Of a DNA stretch of 49,354 bases, positions 17,048 to 26,590 are shown one piece after another. This DNA is from an uncultured Cellvibrio sp. (GTDB taxonomy: Bacteria > Pseudomonadota > Gammaproteobacteria > Pseudomonadales > Cellvibrionaceae): positions 1 through 49,354 of the forward strand of contig CAMLOU010000007.1 of assembly GCA_946481735.1 (NCBI GenBank), in the 5' to 3' direction. The translations under genes and the position numbers were made by a program. A model generated the notes under the pieces. That model made no database searches, was not told where the DNA came from, and saw nothing but the letters and a program-made list of their open reading frames with translations. Each line of letters opens with the position of its first letter. Position 1 is the first letter of the stretch.

Positions 17048-17232
17048 AATCTGCGATTACCCGGGGAAACTGATGATAAGGCCCGCCCATAACAGCAAGC
17101 CAAATAAAGGCTGCATTTTATAGCAGGTATGGCGCGGGAAAAAAAGTTGAACGACAGAATTAAACATTCAGGTGTTAACTGGTTTTACCGAAGATTTCCC
17201 GCTGTATGACAGCGGCGACAAAAACGGGTTGC

Positions 17233-17264
17233 AAAAAAAATCAGGCCCGAAAGCCTGATTTTTT
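17233..17264. terminator. Bidirectional terminator downstream of sodB
   Basis: ATCAGGC and GCCTGAT form the stem (17240-17260) with A-run left and T-run right. Placed 19 nt beyond the sodB stop on the minus strand. Confidence 0.87.
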
Positions 17265-17282
17265 AGTAACCATCAAAAACGC

Positions 17283-17867
17283 TTATTCGGCGTATTTGGC
17301 GTTAACAAATTCCCAATTAACCAAAGACCAGAACGCATTCAGGTAGTTGGGACGGGAATTGCGGTAATCGATGTAGTAAGCATGTTCCCACACATCCACA
17401 GTCAGGATGGCCTTAACAGAAGAGTCTGTCAGCGGGGTTTGCGCATTGCTGGTATTCACAATAGCCACGCTACCATCAGCTTTTTTCACCAACCAGGTCC
17501 AGGCAGAACCAAAGTTGTTAATTGCCGAATTGGTGAACTCTTCCTTGAACTTGTCAAAGGAACCGAATGCCTTGTTGATCGCCTCAGCCACTGCACCCGT
17601 AGCCGCGCCGCCGCCGTTAGGGCTCAGGCAATTCCAGTAAAATGTGTGATTCCATACTTGGGCAGCATTGTTGAACACACCACCGGAAGAGGTTTTGATG
17701 ATTTCTTCAAGGCTCTTGCCTTCGTATTCGGTGCCAGGGATCAAGCCATTCAACTTGTCCACGTAAGTTTTGTGGTGTTTTCCGTAATGGTATTCCAGGG
17801 TCTCGGCAGAGATGTGCGGAGCCAGGGCATCTTGTGCGTAAGGAAGTGCGGGTAATTCAAAAGCCAT
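17283..17867 (-). CDS. sodB: Superoxide dismutase, iron type
   Basis: Converts superoxide to peroxide and oxygen in the cytoplasm. Metal ligands are visible: His in LEYHYGKHHKTYV, His in QVWNHTFYWNCL, and Asp and His in VDVWEHAYYIDYRN. The NHTFYWNCLSPNGGG and GSAWTWLV segments favour iron over manganese. The frame starts at 17873, but the ATG at 17867 (MAFELPALPY) has AAGGAG seven bases upstream and is the standard start, giving 194 residues. Single gene with its own terminator. Confidence 0.97.
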   Translation of the reverse strand: MAFELPALPYAQDALAPHISAETLEYHYGKHHKTYVDKLNGLIPGTEYEGKSLEEIIKTSSGGVFNNAAQVWNHTFYWNCLSPNGGGAATGAVAEAINKAFGSFDKFKEEFTNSAINNFGSAWTWLVKKADGSVAIVNTSNAQTPLTDSSVKAILTVDVWEHAYYIDYRNSRPNYLNAFWSLVNWEFVNAKYAE

Positions 17868-17984
17868 AATCATTCTCCTTAAGAAGACGTAATCTCAAAA
17901 TTTCACTTAGCGATTGGCCAAGCACACGAATGTCGCAGCGCCAACTTATACAGGGCTTAACGCCCGCTGGCTGTTAGAGTTTTT

Positions 17985-18012
17985 GGAAACGAAAGCGGCC
18001 CCGAAGGGCCGC
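17985..18012 (-). terminator. Terminator downstream of groL
   Basis: On the minus strand GCGGCCC-TTCG-GGGCCGC forms a seven-pair stem with a very stable TTCG tetraloop, followed by TTTCGTTT. It is about 100 nt past the groL stop. Confidence 0.75.
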
Positions 18013-18111
18013 CAGTATAACTCACTTCTGTGGCTCGTTAATGCCCGGCCATACGGGTTTGTATGGCAAGGCACTCACGGCAGACGTCAGCGAATCAGTG
18101 CTCATGGGCAA

Positions 18112-19767
<1,656 letters not shown>

Positions 19768-19811
19768 TCAAATTCGTTCAACAGAGGGTTTGTGACAGGA
19801 CAAGGAGGTGG

Positions 19812-20102
19812 TTACACCAACACAGCCTTGATGTCGCTTTCGTTGAGGATGACCAGCTCTTCGCCGTCGATTTCAATCGTGTCGCTACCGGCATATTTGC
19901 CGAACACCACCACGTCACCCACTTTCACGTCCAGCGGACGCAATTCACCACTTGCCAATACACGGCCATTACCCACGGCCAAGACTTCGCCCTGGTTTGG
20001 CTTTTCTTTCGCAGAACCGGGCAGCACGATACCGCCAGCGGTCTTTGTTTCTTCTTCTTTGCGGCGAACCACAACACGGTCATGTAAAGGACGAATTTTC
20101 AT
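19812..20102 (-). CDS. groS: Co-chaperonin GroES (Hsp10)
   Basis: Heptameric lid of the GroEL chamber. Begins [18 protein letters not shown] and includes the mobile loop segment [13 protein letters not shown] and the dome and C-terminal blocks [12 protein letters not shown] and [10 protein letters not shown]. At 96 residues it is full length. First gene of the groESL operon, behind a heat-shock or sigma-70-like promoter 66 nt upstream. Confidence 0.99.
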   Translation of the reverse strand: MKIRPLHDRVVVRRKEEETKTAGGIVLPGSAKEKPNQGEVLAVGNGRVLASGELRPLDVKVGDVVVFGKYAGSDTIEIDGEELVILNESDIKAVLV

Positions 20103-20167
20103 GAGCTCATTTCTCCAACAAGCAGTTAAACACGGAAATTTAGCCGGGATTCCCCCGAGTGATTGCC

Positions 20168-20198
20168 TATATAGCGACAGTGTCAGCTATTTCAAGGG
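20168..20198 (-). promoter_or_regulatory. groESL promoter, sigma-70-like with a sigma-32-like -35 element
   Basis: On the minus strand CCCTTGAAA overlaps a -35 box TTGAAA (20190-20195), followed after 16 nt by TATATA (20168-20173). The -35 resembles the sigma-32 element (CTTGAAA), while the -10 is of sigma-70 type and lacks the sigma-32 CCCCAT. Dual use is possible. No CIRCE element was seen. Confidence 0.6.
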
Positions 20199-21125
20199 GT
20201 GAATTCCCGGTGAAAAGAGGCTGAAGACTGCCACCTGGACTACCTGGCCAACCCACTGCGAAATCGGCCTGGCAGCGGTAAAGCAGTGCCCCCAATGGTG
20301 GGGTTTCCCGCTTGAATTTCAACTGCCTCCCTGCAAATAAAATTGGCATCCGGCAGGCTTGCAGGGGTTTTACGCAGGATTGATGAAAAAACAGGCAAAA
20401 AACCACGGCTTTTACCTGCGCACGGCGGGACTTTGTGGCACCGGCACGAAAATCATCACGAGGCTGTTCGGTTTTACCTGTTTGTATTGATCCGGTGTTG
20501 CGCTTCCTGGGCGAGCACCTTACGCCAAAAAAGTGTTTCAAGGCAGGAGCGTCAGGAAGTCCCACTTTTTTATCGGCCACCCCGAAATAAGTGGCAAGTC
20601 CTCTTTGAAGTTGCCCCCTGGCTTCACATATCTGAAATTATTTTTGATGCTGTCGCGCGATCACCAACGTGTGGTCTGGTAACACATCACCGGCAAAGGT
20701 AACCATGAATCACACCGGGGGCCGACCTTTGTCACATTCTGCAGTTTTTAAACAGCCAAAACTTCTATAAATATCGGCTGACATTATTTTTGCCACTTTG
20801 TGAAAAATCGAAGAATTGTTGCTCCCACTTTCCACTTTAAAGTGGGAGTTCAGCGGTATTGCGAAAGCGTTTTTTTTATCCAATTATCAGCAGGCTTAGT
20901 TGATAGCACGAGGGGTTTACACCTGCTTCGTGCGTTGTTTTTTTCGGTTCTTTTGCGCTGTCCCTTAACCTTTCCGATGTAAATCACCGCTTTGCAAGGA
21001 CGTCTTTTTATCAGCAGCAAGGGATCTGGGCCACGATGTTATGCGGTGATGGTTGATAACAAAGCAATGATTCGGTCACACGATTTCGAGGTAAAAAAAT
21101 TAACCCATAGAGGAGCCCGAGAAAC
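20199..21125. other. Gene-free interval between groES and the thaumatin-like gene
   Basis: About 930 nt without a credible gene. Open frames exist on both strands here (for instance minus 20167-20580) but their translations are of mixed composition without recognisable motifs, and that frame runs through the groESL promoter. A hairpin CTCCCACTTT/AAAGTGGGAG is at 20822-20848. The last 150 nt, ending in AGAGGAGC before the ATG at 21126, must contain the promoter and ribosome site of the secreted thaumatin-like gene. A small RNA here cannot be excluded. Confidence 0.5.
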
Positions 21126-22718
21126 ATGAATACCTTTTCCCGTTTCAGGAATGTATCCCGCCCGCCCAGCCATTTAATCTCGCTATTGTGCTTCCTTGCC
21201 CTGCTGACCAGCTTCTTTTGTCAATTCGCCTCGGCACAGCAATCCGGCTATACCGTCACCTCATCGTCCAGTGTGCGTTTTTATGTGAATGGTGCGCCCT
21301 GGGCTGATATTCATTACACCGTTAATGGCGGCGTTCAGCAAAATATTCGCATGAGCGCGAGCGGTACCAACCACACCTACAATGTGACGGGGCTGAACAC
21401 TGGCGCCGTGGTGCGTTATTTCTTTACGATCGGCAACAACAGTGGCGGCGCCACTGATACAGCCTGGACGCAATTCACCTTCAACGGCACGACACCGCCG
21501 CCCACCACTGGCGTGGTGCGCTTATTCGAGCATTGCAATTATGGCGGCGTGTCTGCCGGGCTGGGTGTCGGTAGCTACACGATGAACCAGCTGATTGCAC
21601 TGGGGATCAACAATGACTTTGTTTCCTCGCTGCAAGTGTCCAGCGGCTACCGCGCAATCCTCTATCAACACCACAACTTCACCGGCAGTTCAGTGGTCAA
21701 GACGGCCAATGATTCCTGCCTGGTCGACGACAGTTTCAATGACCAGGTGAGTTCGATTGTTATCGAGGCCGTGAACAATCCTGGCACGCCGGGCACCGCC
21801 AATGGCACCCACAAACGCCTCAAGATTATCAACGGTTGCGGCGATCCGATGTGGGTCCAGTGGCTCACCGCGCCCGGTGTGACGTTTAACGCACCCAATC
21901 GCCATCGCCTCGCCAGCCTGGGCAGTTTTATTGAGTACGACATTCCCGATAAAGGGCTGCCTGCCATGCGCTTCTGGCCCGGCTTTGGTTGCGATGCTAA
22001 CGGCCACAATTGCCGGGTCGGCGCCAGCGGCGGTCCGGCTAACCTCGGTTTCACCTGCCCACCCGGCGGTTGTGCACCACCTATCGATTCCAAATTTGAA
22101 GCGACCTTTGGCTGTATTCCTGGCGTGACCGATGCCCAGTGTTACCAGAATCCTTCTGCACCGGGGCAACCTCTGGGGCGCGGAGACTGGTGGAATTCGA
22201 GCATGGTGGATGGCTACACAGTCCCCATGAAAGTCGTGGTCAACGGTCATTGTCCGGTGGGTCCGCAACCGGCGCCGGTATTTGGCCCGGGCGGTCCGGA
22301 AGGCGGGGTGATTGATTGCTCAACCCTGCGGGTTTCGGACTGTCCGGTGAACGAGAACCTGAGCACCAACGGCCAGTTCCCGCACCTGGCTAATGTCAAT
22401 CTTACGGTCACCAATCCCACGACCGGCGCCGTCGCTGGCTGCTATTCACCAGCCGCCAAGTTGACCTTCAGCCATTGGGCCAACGGCTTCCAGACCTACG
22501 CCCCGGATGCACCCCAAGCGCGCATGTATACCTGCCCTACTCCACCCATTTCTCCCGAGCAGTGCAGCGCAGGTCCGGCAGACAGCACGGCGTATCGCAA
22601 CATGATCCACTCCCATTGCGAAACTTACGCGTATGCCTATGACGATGGCTACGGCTTATCCAGTTGCCCGGCCGCCACCAACTTGAAATACGAGGTGACT
22701 TTTTACTGCCCTCGTTAA
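21126..22718 (+). CDS. Secreted CBM56 / beta-gamma-crystallin / thaumatin-like protein
   Basis: Secreted protein of 530 residues. A signal peptide (about 1-37, ending ASA) leads into a CBM56-like beta-1,3-glucan-binding module (about 40-120; VRFYVNGAPWADIHYTVNGG, then DTAWTQFTF). A TPPPTTG linker joins a beta/gamma-crystallin-like module (about 129-216; LFEHCNYGG, YRAILYQHHNFTG, DQVSSI). The C-terminal 300 residues are thaumatin-like, with many Cys and the start KRLKIINGCGDPMWVQWL. Some thaumatin-like proteins hydrolyse beta-1,3-glucan (GH152). With the CBM56 and the GH16 gene next door this suggests fungal or algal beta-1,3-glucan as the target. Catalysis is inferred, not shown. Confidence 0.88.
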   Translation: MNTFSRFRNVSRPPSHLISLLCFLALLTSFFCQFASAQQSGYTVTSSSSVRFYVNGAPWADIHYTVNGGVQQNIRMSASGTNHTYNVTGLNTGAVVRYFFTIGNNSGGATDTAWTQFTFNGTTPPPTTGVVRLFEHCNYGGVSAGLGVGSYTMNQLIALGINNDFVSSLQVSSGYRAILYQHHNFTGSSVVKTANDSCLVDDSFNDQVSSIVIEAVNNPGTPGTANGTHKRLKIINGCGDPMWVQWLTAPGVTFNAPNRHRLASLGSFIEYDIPDKGLPAMRFWPGFGCDANGHNCRVGASGGPANLGFTCPPGGCAPPIDSKFEATFGCIPGVTDAQCYQNPSAPGQPLGRGDWWNSSMVDGYTVPMKVVVNGHCPVGPQPAPVFGPGGPEGGVIDCSTLRVSDCPVNENLSTNGQFPHLANVNLTVTNPTTGAVAGCYSPAAKLTFSHWANGFQTYAPDAPQARMYTCPTPPISPEQCSAGPADSTAYRNMIHSHCETYAYAYDDGYGLSSCPAATNLKYEVTFYCPR

Positions 22719-22724
22719 ATGAAT

Positions 22725-22757
22725 ATGCCGCTCCCGGTGCCAAGCCGGGAGTGGCAT
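22725..22757 (+). other. Hairpin between the two glucan-active genes
   Basis: ATGCCGCTCCCGG (22725-22737) pairs with CCGGGAGTGGCAT (22745-22757) through 13 bp including one G-T wobble. There is no T-run, so it may stabilise the 3-prime end of the upstream message rather than terminate it. Confidence 0.5.
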
Positions 22758-22793
22758 TTGCAAGTGCCGGGCTGACAACCGGCGATTAACTGA

Positions 22794-22817
22794 CCTCCGT
22801 CTGGCACGGGGGTTTTT
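22794..22817 (+). terminator. Terminator-like hairpin just before the GH16 gene
   Basis: CCTCCGT (22794-22800) pairs with ACGGGGG (22806-22812) and is followed by TTTTT. It ends only 23 nt before the GH16 start codon, leaving no room for a promoter in between, so it either limits read-through from the upstream gene or acts as a leader attenuator. Confidence 0.65.
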
Positions 22818-22840
22818 CACTACAACAAAGGATAAAAACA

Positions 22841-24358
22841 ATGTGCCTATTGCATAAACCTTTCGGTCGTTTTTTATCGGTATTGGGTTTTGCGTTTTTC
22901 GCATGTCTTTCCATCAACGCTAACGCGGTCGTTTTCCAGGCGGAAAGCTACAACGCGTTTTACGATACAACACCGGGCAATACCGGCGGCGCGTTTCGCA
23001 ACGATGCCGTCGACATCGAGCCCACCACGGACAGCGGCGGCGGCTTCAATGTCGGCTGGATCGTGGCTGGCGAATGGCTGGCCTATAACGGCCTGATGAT
23101 CCCCAGCTCCGGCAGCTACACCATTCGCATGCGCGTGGCGAGCACCGTGGGCGGTACTGCATCAGTCGACCTGAACGGCGGCTCCATACTGCTGGGCAAT
23201 TTCACCATTCCTAACACCGGCGGCTGGCAAAACTGGCAAACCGTCTCCCGCACCGTGAATCTGACTGCCGGGACCTACAGCCTGGGTGTATTCGCCCAGA
23301 CCGGCGACTGGAACTTCAACTGGATTGAAGTCGTGCCCAACAGCGGTGGCACCAGCAGGGTAACCTTGTGGGAACACTGTAACTTCACCGGCTGGTCGGT
23401 GGGTCTGGATGTCGGCTCCTATAACATGGCGGCGTTGCAATCACGCGGCGCCCCCAATGACCGGACCTCGTCTATTCAGGTTGCTCCCGGATACGAAGCC
23501 GTGCTGTACATGAACGACAATTTCACCGGTCAATCCATCACCGTTACTGCCAATGACGGCTGCCTGAACAACGAAGGTTTCAACGACGTGCTGACCTCCA
23601 TCGTGGTACGCCAGGCCACTACCAGTAATTTGGTGTGGGCTGACGAATTTGACAGTATCAATGCAGCCAACTGGACTTTTGAAACCGGCGGCGGCGGCTG
23701 GGGTAACAATGAGCTGCAGTACTACACCGGTGGCCAGAACTCCTTCATCCAGTTTGACGGGGCCGCAGGCAGTAACGTACTGGTGATCGAAGCGCGCCAA
23801 AACAATCCAGCCAACTACAACTGCTGGTACGGCTACTGCCAATATACCTCCAGCCGCATGATTACCCGCGACAAGCGCTCCTTCCAATATGGCCGCGTGG
23901 AAGCACGGATCAAACTGCCCCAAACCCAGGGCGTCTGGCCAGCATTCTGGATGCTGGGCAACAACCTGGGGAATGTAGGCTGGCCACAGAGTGGCGAGAT
24001 CGACATTATGGAACACGTAGGCTTTGAGCCCACCCTGACCCACGGCGCGATCCACGGCCCAGGCTATTCAGGCAACACACCCTTCATGGGCACTTACAAC
24101 CTGAACCAGTCTGCTGATGCCAACTACCACGTGTACGCGATGGAGTGGGATGCGAATGGCATCCGCTGGTTCGTCGACGGCAACCAGTTCTACAGCGTCA
24201 CTCGTGCGCAAGTGACCGCTCGCGGTCCCTGGGTATTTGACCAACCCTTCTGGATCTTGCTGAACGTCGCAGTGGGCGGCACCTGGCCGGGCAGCCCGGA
24301 TGGCACCAGCCGCTTCCCGCAACGCATGTATGTGGATTATGTAAGGGTTTATCGTTAA
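22841..24358 (+). CDS. Secreted CBM6 / beta-gamma-crystallin / GH16 endo-beta-1,3-glucanase (laminarinase-like)
   Basis: A signal peptide (about 1-29) is followed by a CBM6 module (about 30-165; FQAESYNAF, GWIVAGEWLAYNG, NFNWIEV), a beta/gamma-crystallin-like module (about 173-258) and a GH16 catalytic domain (about 263-505). The GH16 signature GEIDIMEHVG places the nucleophile Glu at 386, the helper Asp at 388 and the acid/base Glu at 391. WPAFWMLG and the extra M in EIDIME are typical of laminarinase-type GH16. A ribosome site AAAGGAT precedes the ATG. Likely cleaves beta-1,3- or mixed-linkage glucans outside the cell. Confidence 0.95.
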   Translation: MCLLHKPFGRFLSVLGFAFFACLSINANAVVFQAESYNAFYDTTPGNTGGAFRNDAVDIEPTTDSGGGFNVGWIVAGEWLAYNGLMIPSSGSYTIRMRVASTVGGTASVDLNGGSILLGNFTIPNTGGWQNWQTVSRTVNLTAGTYSLGVFAQTGDWNFNWIEVVPNSGGTSRVTLWEHCNFTGWSVGLDVGSYNMAALQSRGAPNDRTSSIQVAPGYEAVLYMNDNFTGQSITVTANDGCLNNEGFNDVLTSIVVRQATTSNLVWADEFDSINAANWTFETGGGGWGNNELQYYTGGQNSFIQFDGAAGSNVLVIEARQNNPANYNCWYGYCQYTSSRMITRDKRSFQYGRVEARIKLPQTQGVWPAFWMLGNNLGNVGWPQSGEIDIMEHVGFEPTLTHGAIHGPGYSGNTPFMGTYNLNQSADANYHVYAMEWDANGIRWFVDGNQFYSVTRAQVTARGPWVFDQPFWILLNVAVGGTWPGSPDGTSRFPQRMYVDYVRVYR

Positions 24359-24431
24359 TTCGACGAGGCTCAGGGATGAGGCTTGTAATGCTAACGCAAA
24401 ATTTATTATGTCCGTTAGCTTACTCCGATAT

Positions 24432-24553
24432 GAGTTTGGCGTTGACCGGTCTGTTTCGAAACCCTCAAGTCATGGACGACTTGAGGGAGCTACAGGGAGG
24501 TATTCATGCGTTTTCGAAACAGACCGGTCAATGACAAACGGCGTGCGAAGTAC
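24432..24553. repeat. Hairpin repeat family, copy 4
   Basis: Lies between convergent GH16 and fxsA genes. Mirrored 9-nt block GACCGGTCT (24444-24452) with AGACCGGTC (24521-24529), between conserved ends GAGTTTGGCGTT and AATGACAAAC. The inner stem CCCTCAAGTC/GACTTGAGGG is perfect. The downstream tail CG-N5-CGAAGTAC matches copies 2 and 3, so the conserved element extends beyond the hairpin. Confidence 0.88.
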
Positions 24554-24590
24554 TATTCAACAATTTCGAAACTGACAACGCCAAAACTAT

Positions 24591-25061
24591 TTACTGCTTA
24601 TCATCCCGCCGAAATTCCCCTTCCAGTGTGCGACCAATTTTCTCCGGTTCAGTTGGCGGTGGCGTTTCCGCTTCGACGTCGTACACATTCCCTTGATAAC
24701 GCGCCGTTTTAACGCGCATATTGCGCAGCCAACGATTCAACAAGCCCCGGCGCAACGGCGGAATCAGAAAAAGCACCGCAATACAATCACTGACAAACCC
24801 CGGAATAATTAACAAGACACCGGCAACGCCCATCATCATGCCGCCCACCACCGCTTGCGCCGGTACTTCACCGCGACGCAGCTGCTGGTTGACGCTGAAC
24901 ATAGTCGCCACACCCAGATAGCGGATCAGATTAATGCCGATGATCGCCGTCAGGATCAACCAGGCAATCGTCGGCAACACACCGATCTCATCGCCGATGA
25001 CGATAAGCAGCCAGATCTCGATCACCGGCAAGATAAGCAACATCATCAAAAAAAATCGCAT
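24591..25061 (-). CDS. fxsA: FxsA family membrane protein
   Basis: Small inner-membrane protein of 156 residues. Family features are a hydrophobic N-terminus with PVIEIWLLIVIGDEIG, the TAIIGINLIR block, GVAGVLLIIPGFVSDCIAVLFLIPPLRRGL and a polar C-terminal tail. FxsA in E. coli influences exclusion of phage T7; the general role is unknown. The frame begins at a TTG (25064), but the next codon is ATG with CGGAGTG upstream, which is preferred. Followed on the same strand, 40 nt upstream in sequence, by the DUF481 gene; they may be cotranscribed. Confidence 0.93.
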   Translation of the reverse strand: MRFFLMMLLILPVIEIWLLIVIGDEIGVLPTIAWLILTAIIGINLIRYLGVATMFSVNQQLRRGEVPAQAVVGGMMMGVAGVLLIIPGFVSDCIAVLFLIPPLRRGLLNRWLRNMRVKTARYQGNVYDVEAETPPPTEPEKIGRTLEGEFRRDDKQ

Positions 25062-25101
25062 CAATCACTCCGTTCGCTTCATGGTCGGCCATGATGCCAC
25101 A

Positions 25102-26127
25102 TCACCACTTGTAACTGACACCCACCGACATACGTGTGTCCTTCTCCTGCTTTCCGGGTTGTGGTTGATTATCGACGTTGTAGTCGACTTTGAGTTCCGA
25201 GTAGACCTTGCTCAGGATCATGGCGCTCAAGCCGGTGGTGGTTTTTAGATAGAAATTGCTGCTGTCATCAACGGACTGAATCAGTTCGTTGTTATGGAAA
25301 AACGAAACGCCCAGCGGCAAGGTGTAGCGAAAATCAGTGGCTAGCCGCCAGGCGGTGTAGTTGTCATCGATTTCGTAGTCCGGGTCGATGACGAATGAAT
25401 CCATATACACTTCGTTGTAATAAGCCAGCCCGGAGCGCAATGCCAGGGCCGATTTACTGTTTTCCCAGAATTGATAGCCGGCACCGGAACCAAGGGTGGA
25501 GTAGCTGTCGATGCCGCGCGATTCTTCCACACCGAAGGCAATATTATTCGACCAGAACCACCGTTCGCGAAAGAACCAGTCAAGGCCATAACTGAGATTC
25601 CACTTTTGCGGCGGCTCGGAATACCACCAGGAAGCCCGGGCATATTCACCGCCCAGGGTGTGGCGGAACTCGCTGCGCCGCAACGTGAATTCGGTTTGTA
25701 CATTCCATTCGTCACGCACTTCGTTACCGCGCGAGTAGGCGCCCCATAAATTAATGCGGCCGTGATGAATATATTCGCCTTCTACAAAGGTCTCGTAAGG
25801 TGTCATCACTTTCACGGACAGCAGCGGCGTGCGCACCATGCGTGATCGCAGCCCGCAGTAATACACCAGGTTTTCGCCTTCCATATTTTCCAGCATGCAG
25901 GGGATATCATTGCCGCTGATCTTGAAGGGTTTGGAGCTGACGATATTTTTGACCTTGTTCTTTTTGATATTCAGCTCGCCAAAGTTGGTTGATTTCCATA
26001 TCACACTATCGCCCTCCAGCCGGACGAATTCACCCTCTGCGCGATCACCGTTAGTCAGCTCTAAATAACCTGCATGGGCCTGTATACTCGTCACTATAAG
26101 CGCTAGGAATAACCAGAAAAACTTCAC
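25102..26127 (-). CDS. DUF481 family outer-membrane protein
   Basis: Secreted beta-barrel-type protein. The mature N-terminus (GYLELTNGDRAEGEFVRLEGDSVIWKS) is the small domain often found before DUF481, and the rest is rich in alternating aromatic residues with WNLSYGLDWFF and TTGLSAMILSKVYSELKVDYNVDNQPQPGKQEKDTRMSVGVSYKW-type DUF481 strands. The signal peptide (KFFWLFLALIVTSIQAHA) starts directly at a GTG at 26127 preceded by AAAGGTGA; an upstream ATG at 26148 would add seven residues. Length is 341 residues. Function unknown; family members are often salt- or envelope-stress-induced outer-membrane proteins. Confidence 0.88.
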   Translation of the reverse strand: MKFFWLFLALIVTSIQAHAGYLELTNGDRAEGEFVRLEGDSVIWKSTNFGELNIKKNKVKNIVSSKPFKISGNDIPCMLENMEGENLVYYCGLRSRMVRTPLLSVKVMTPYETFVEGEYIHHGRINLWGAYSRGNEVRDEWNVQTEFTLRRSEFRHTLGGEYARASWWYSEPPQKWNLSYGLDWFFRERWFWSNNIAFGVEESRGIDSYSTLGSGAGYQFWENSKSALALRSGLAYYNEVYMDSFVIDPDYEIDDNYTAWRLATDFRYTLPLGVSFFHNNELIQSVDDSSNFYLKTTTGLSAMILSKVYSELKVDYNVDNQPQPGKQEKDTRMSVGVSYKW

Positions 26128-26275
26128 TCGCTCACCTTTACATCTCAAAATTTTGTCTGTCCACGATTACAATGTCCGCCTCCGGCAGGCGCAATGTAAA
26201 AAGTGTTAATTAACGTAATTGATGCCATCGCCCCGGTTTAATTCCCGGCCCGCTTAATTCCCAGAGAATCAGCAC

Positions 26276-26590
26276 ATGCACCCGCCCATTTCCAACAAAG
26301 AAGCCATTTTTCTTGCGCTCCAGCAGATCCCGCGCGGCAAGGTCGTCACCTATGGCCAATTAGCGCGGCTCGCCGGCTTGCCGGGCGCAGCGCGTCTGGC
26401 CGGCAGCGTTTTGCGCGAATTACCCAAAGGCACGCGCCTCGCATGGCATAGGGTCATCAATGCCCAGGGCAAATTGTCCCTGCCACCGGGCTCACCCAGT
26501 TATCAGGAACAGATCCGTCGTCTGACAGCAGAAGGGGTAGAAATCCACAACGGGAAAATTAATTTACTGCGGTTCGGATGGGACATTTGA
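26276..26590 (+). CDS. Alkyltransferase-like protein (ATL, MGMT family)
   Basis: Binds O6-alkylguanine in DNA and directs it to nucleotide excision repair. It is a 104-residue MGMT C-terminal domain with PRGKVVTYGQLARLAGLPGAARLAGSVL, the DNA-binding helix-turn-helix with the arginine finger. In place of the PCHRV active site it has AWHRVI, Trp replacing the acceptor Cys, which defines ATL proteins rather than true methyltransferases. The last 27 nt overlap the 3-prime end of ampG on the other strand. Confidence 0.94.
   Translation: MHPPISNKEAIFLALQQIPRGKVVTYGQLARLAGLPGAARLAGSVLRELPKGTRLAWHRVINAQGKLSLPPGSPSYQEQIRRLTAEGVEIHNGKINLLRFGWDI

Noticed and set aside
20167..20580. 137-residue open frame on the minus strand upstream of groES
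   Set aside because: Runs through the groESL promoter; mixed composition and no recognisable domain.
20640..20710. CRP-like site near TGTGGTCTGGTAACACA
   Set aside because: Half-sites are one base too far apart for the consensus spacing and mismatch it.
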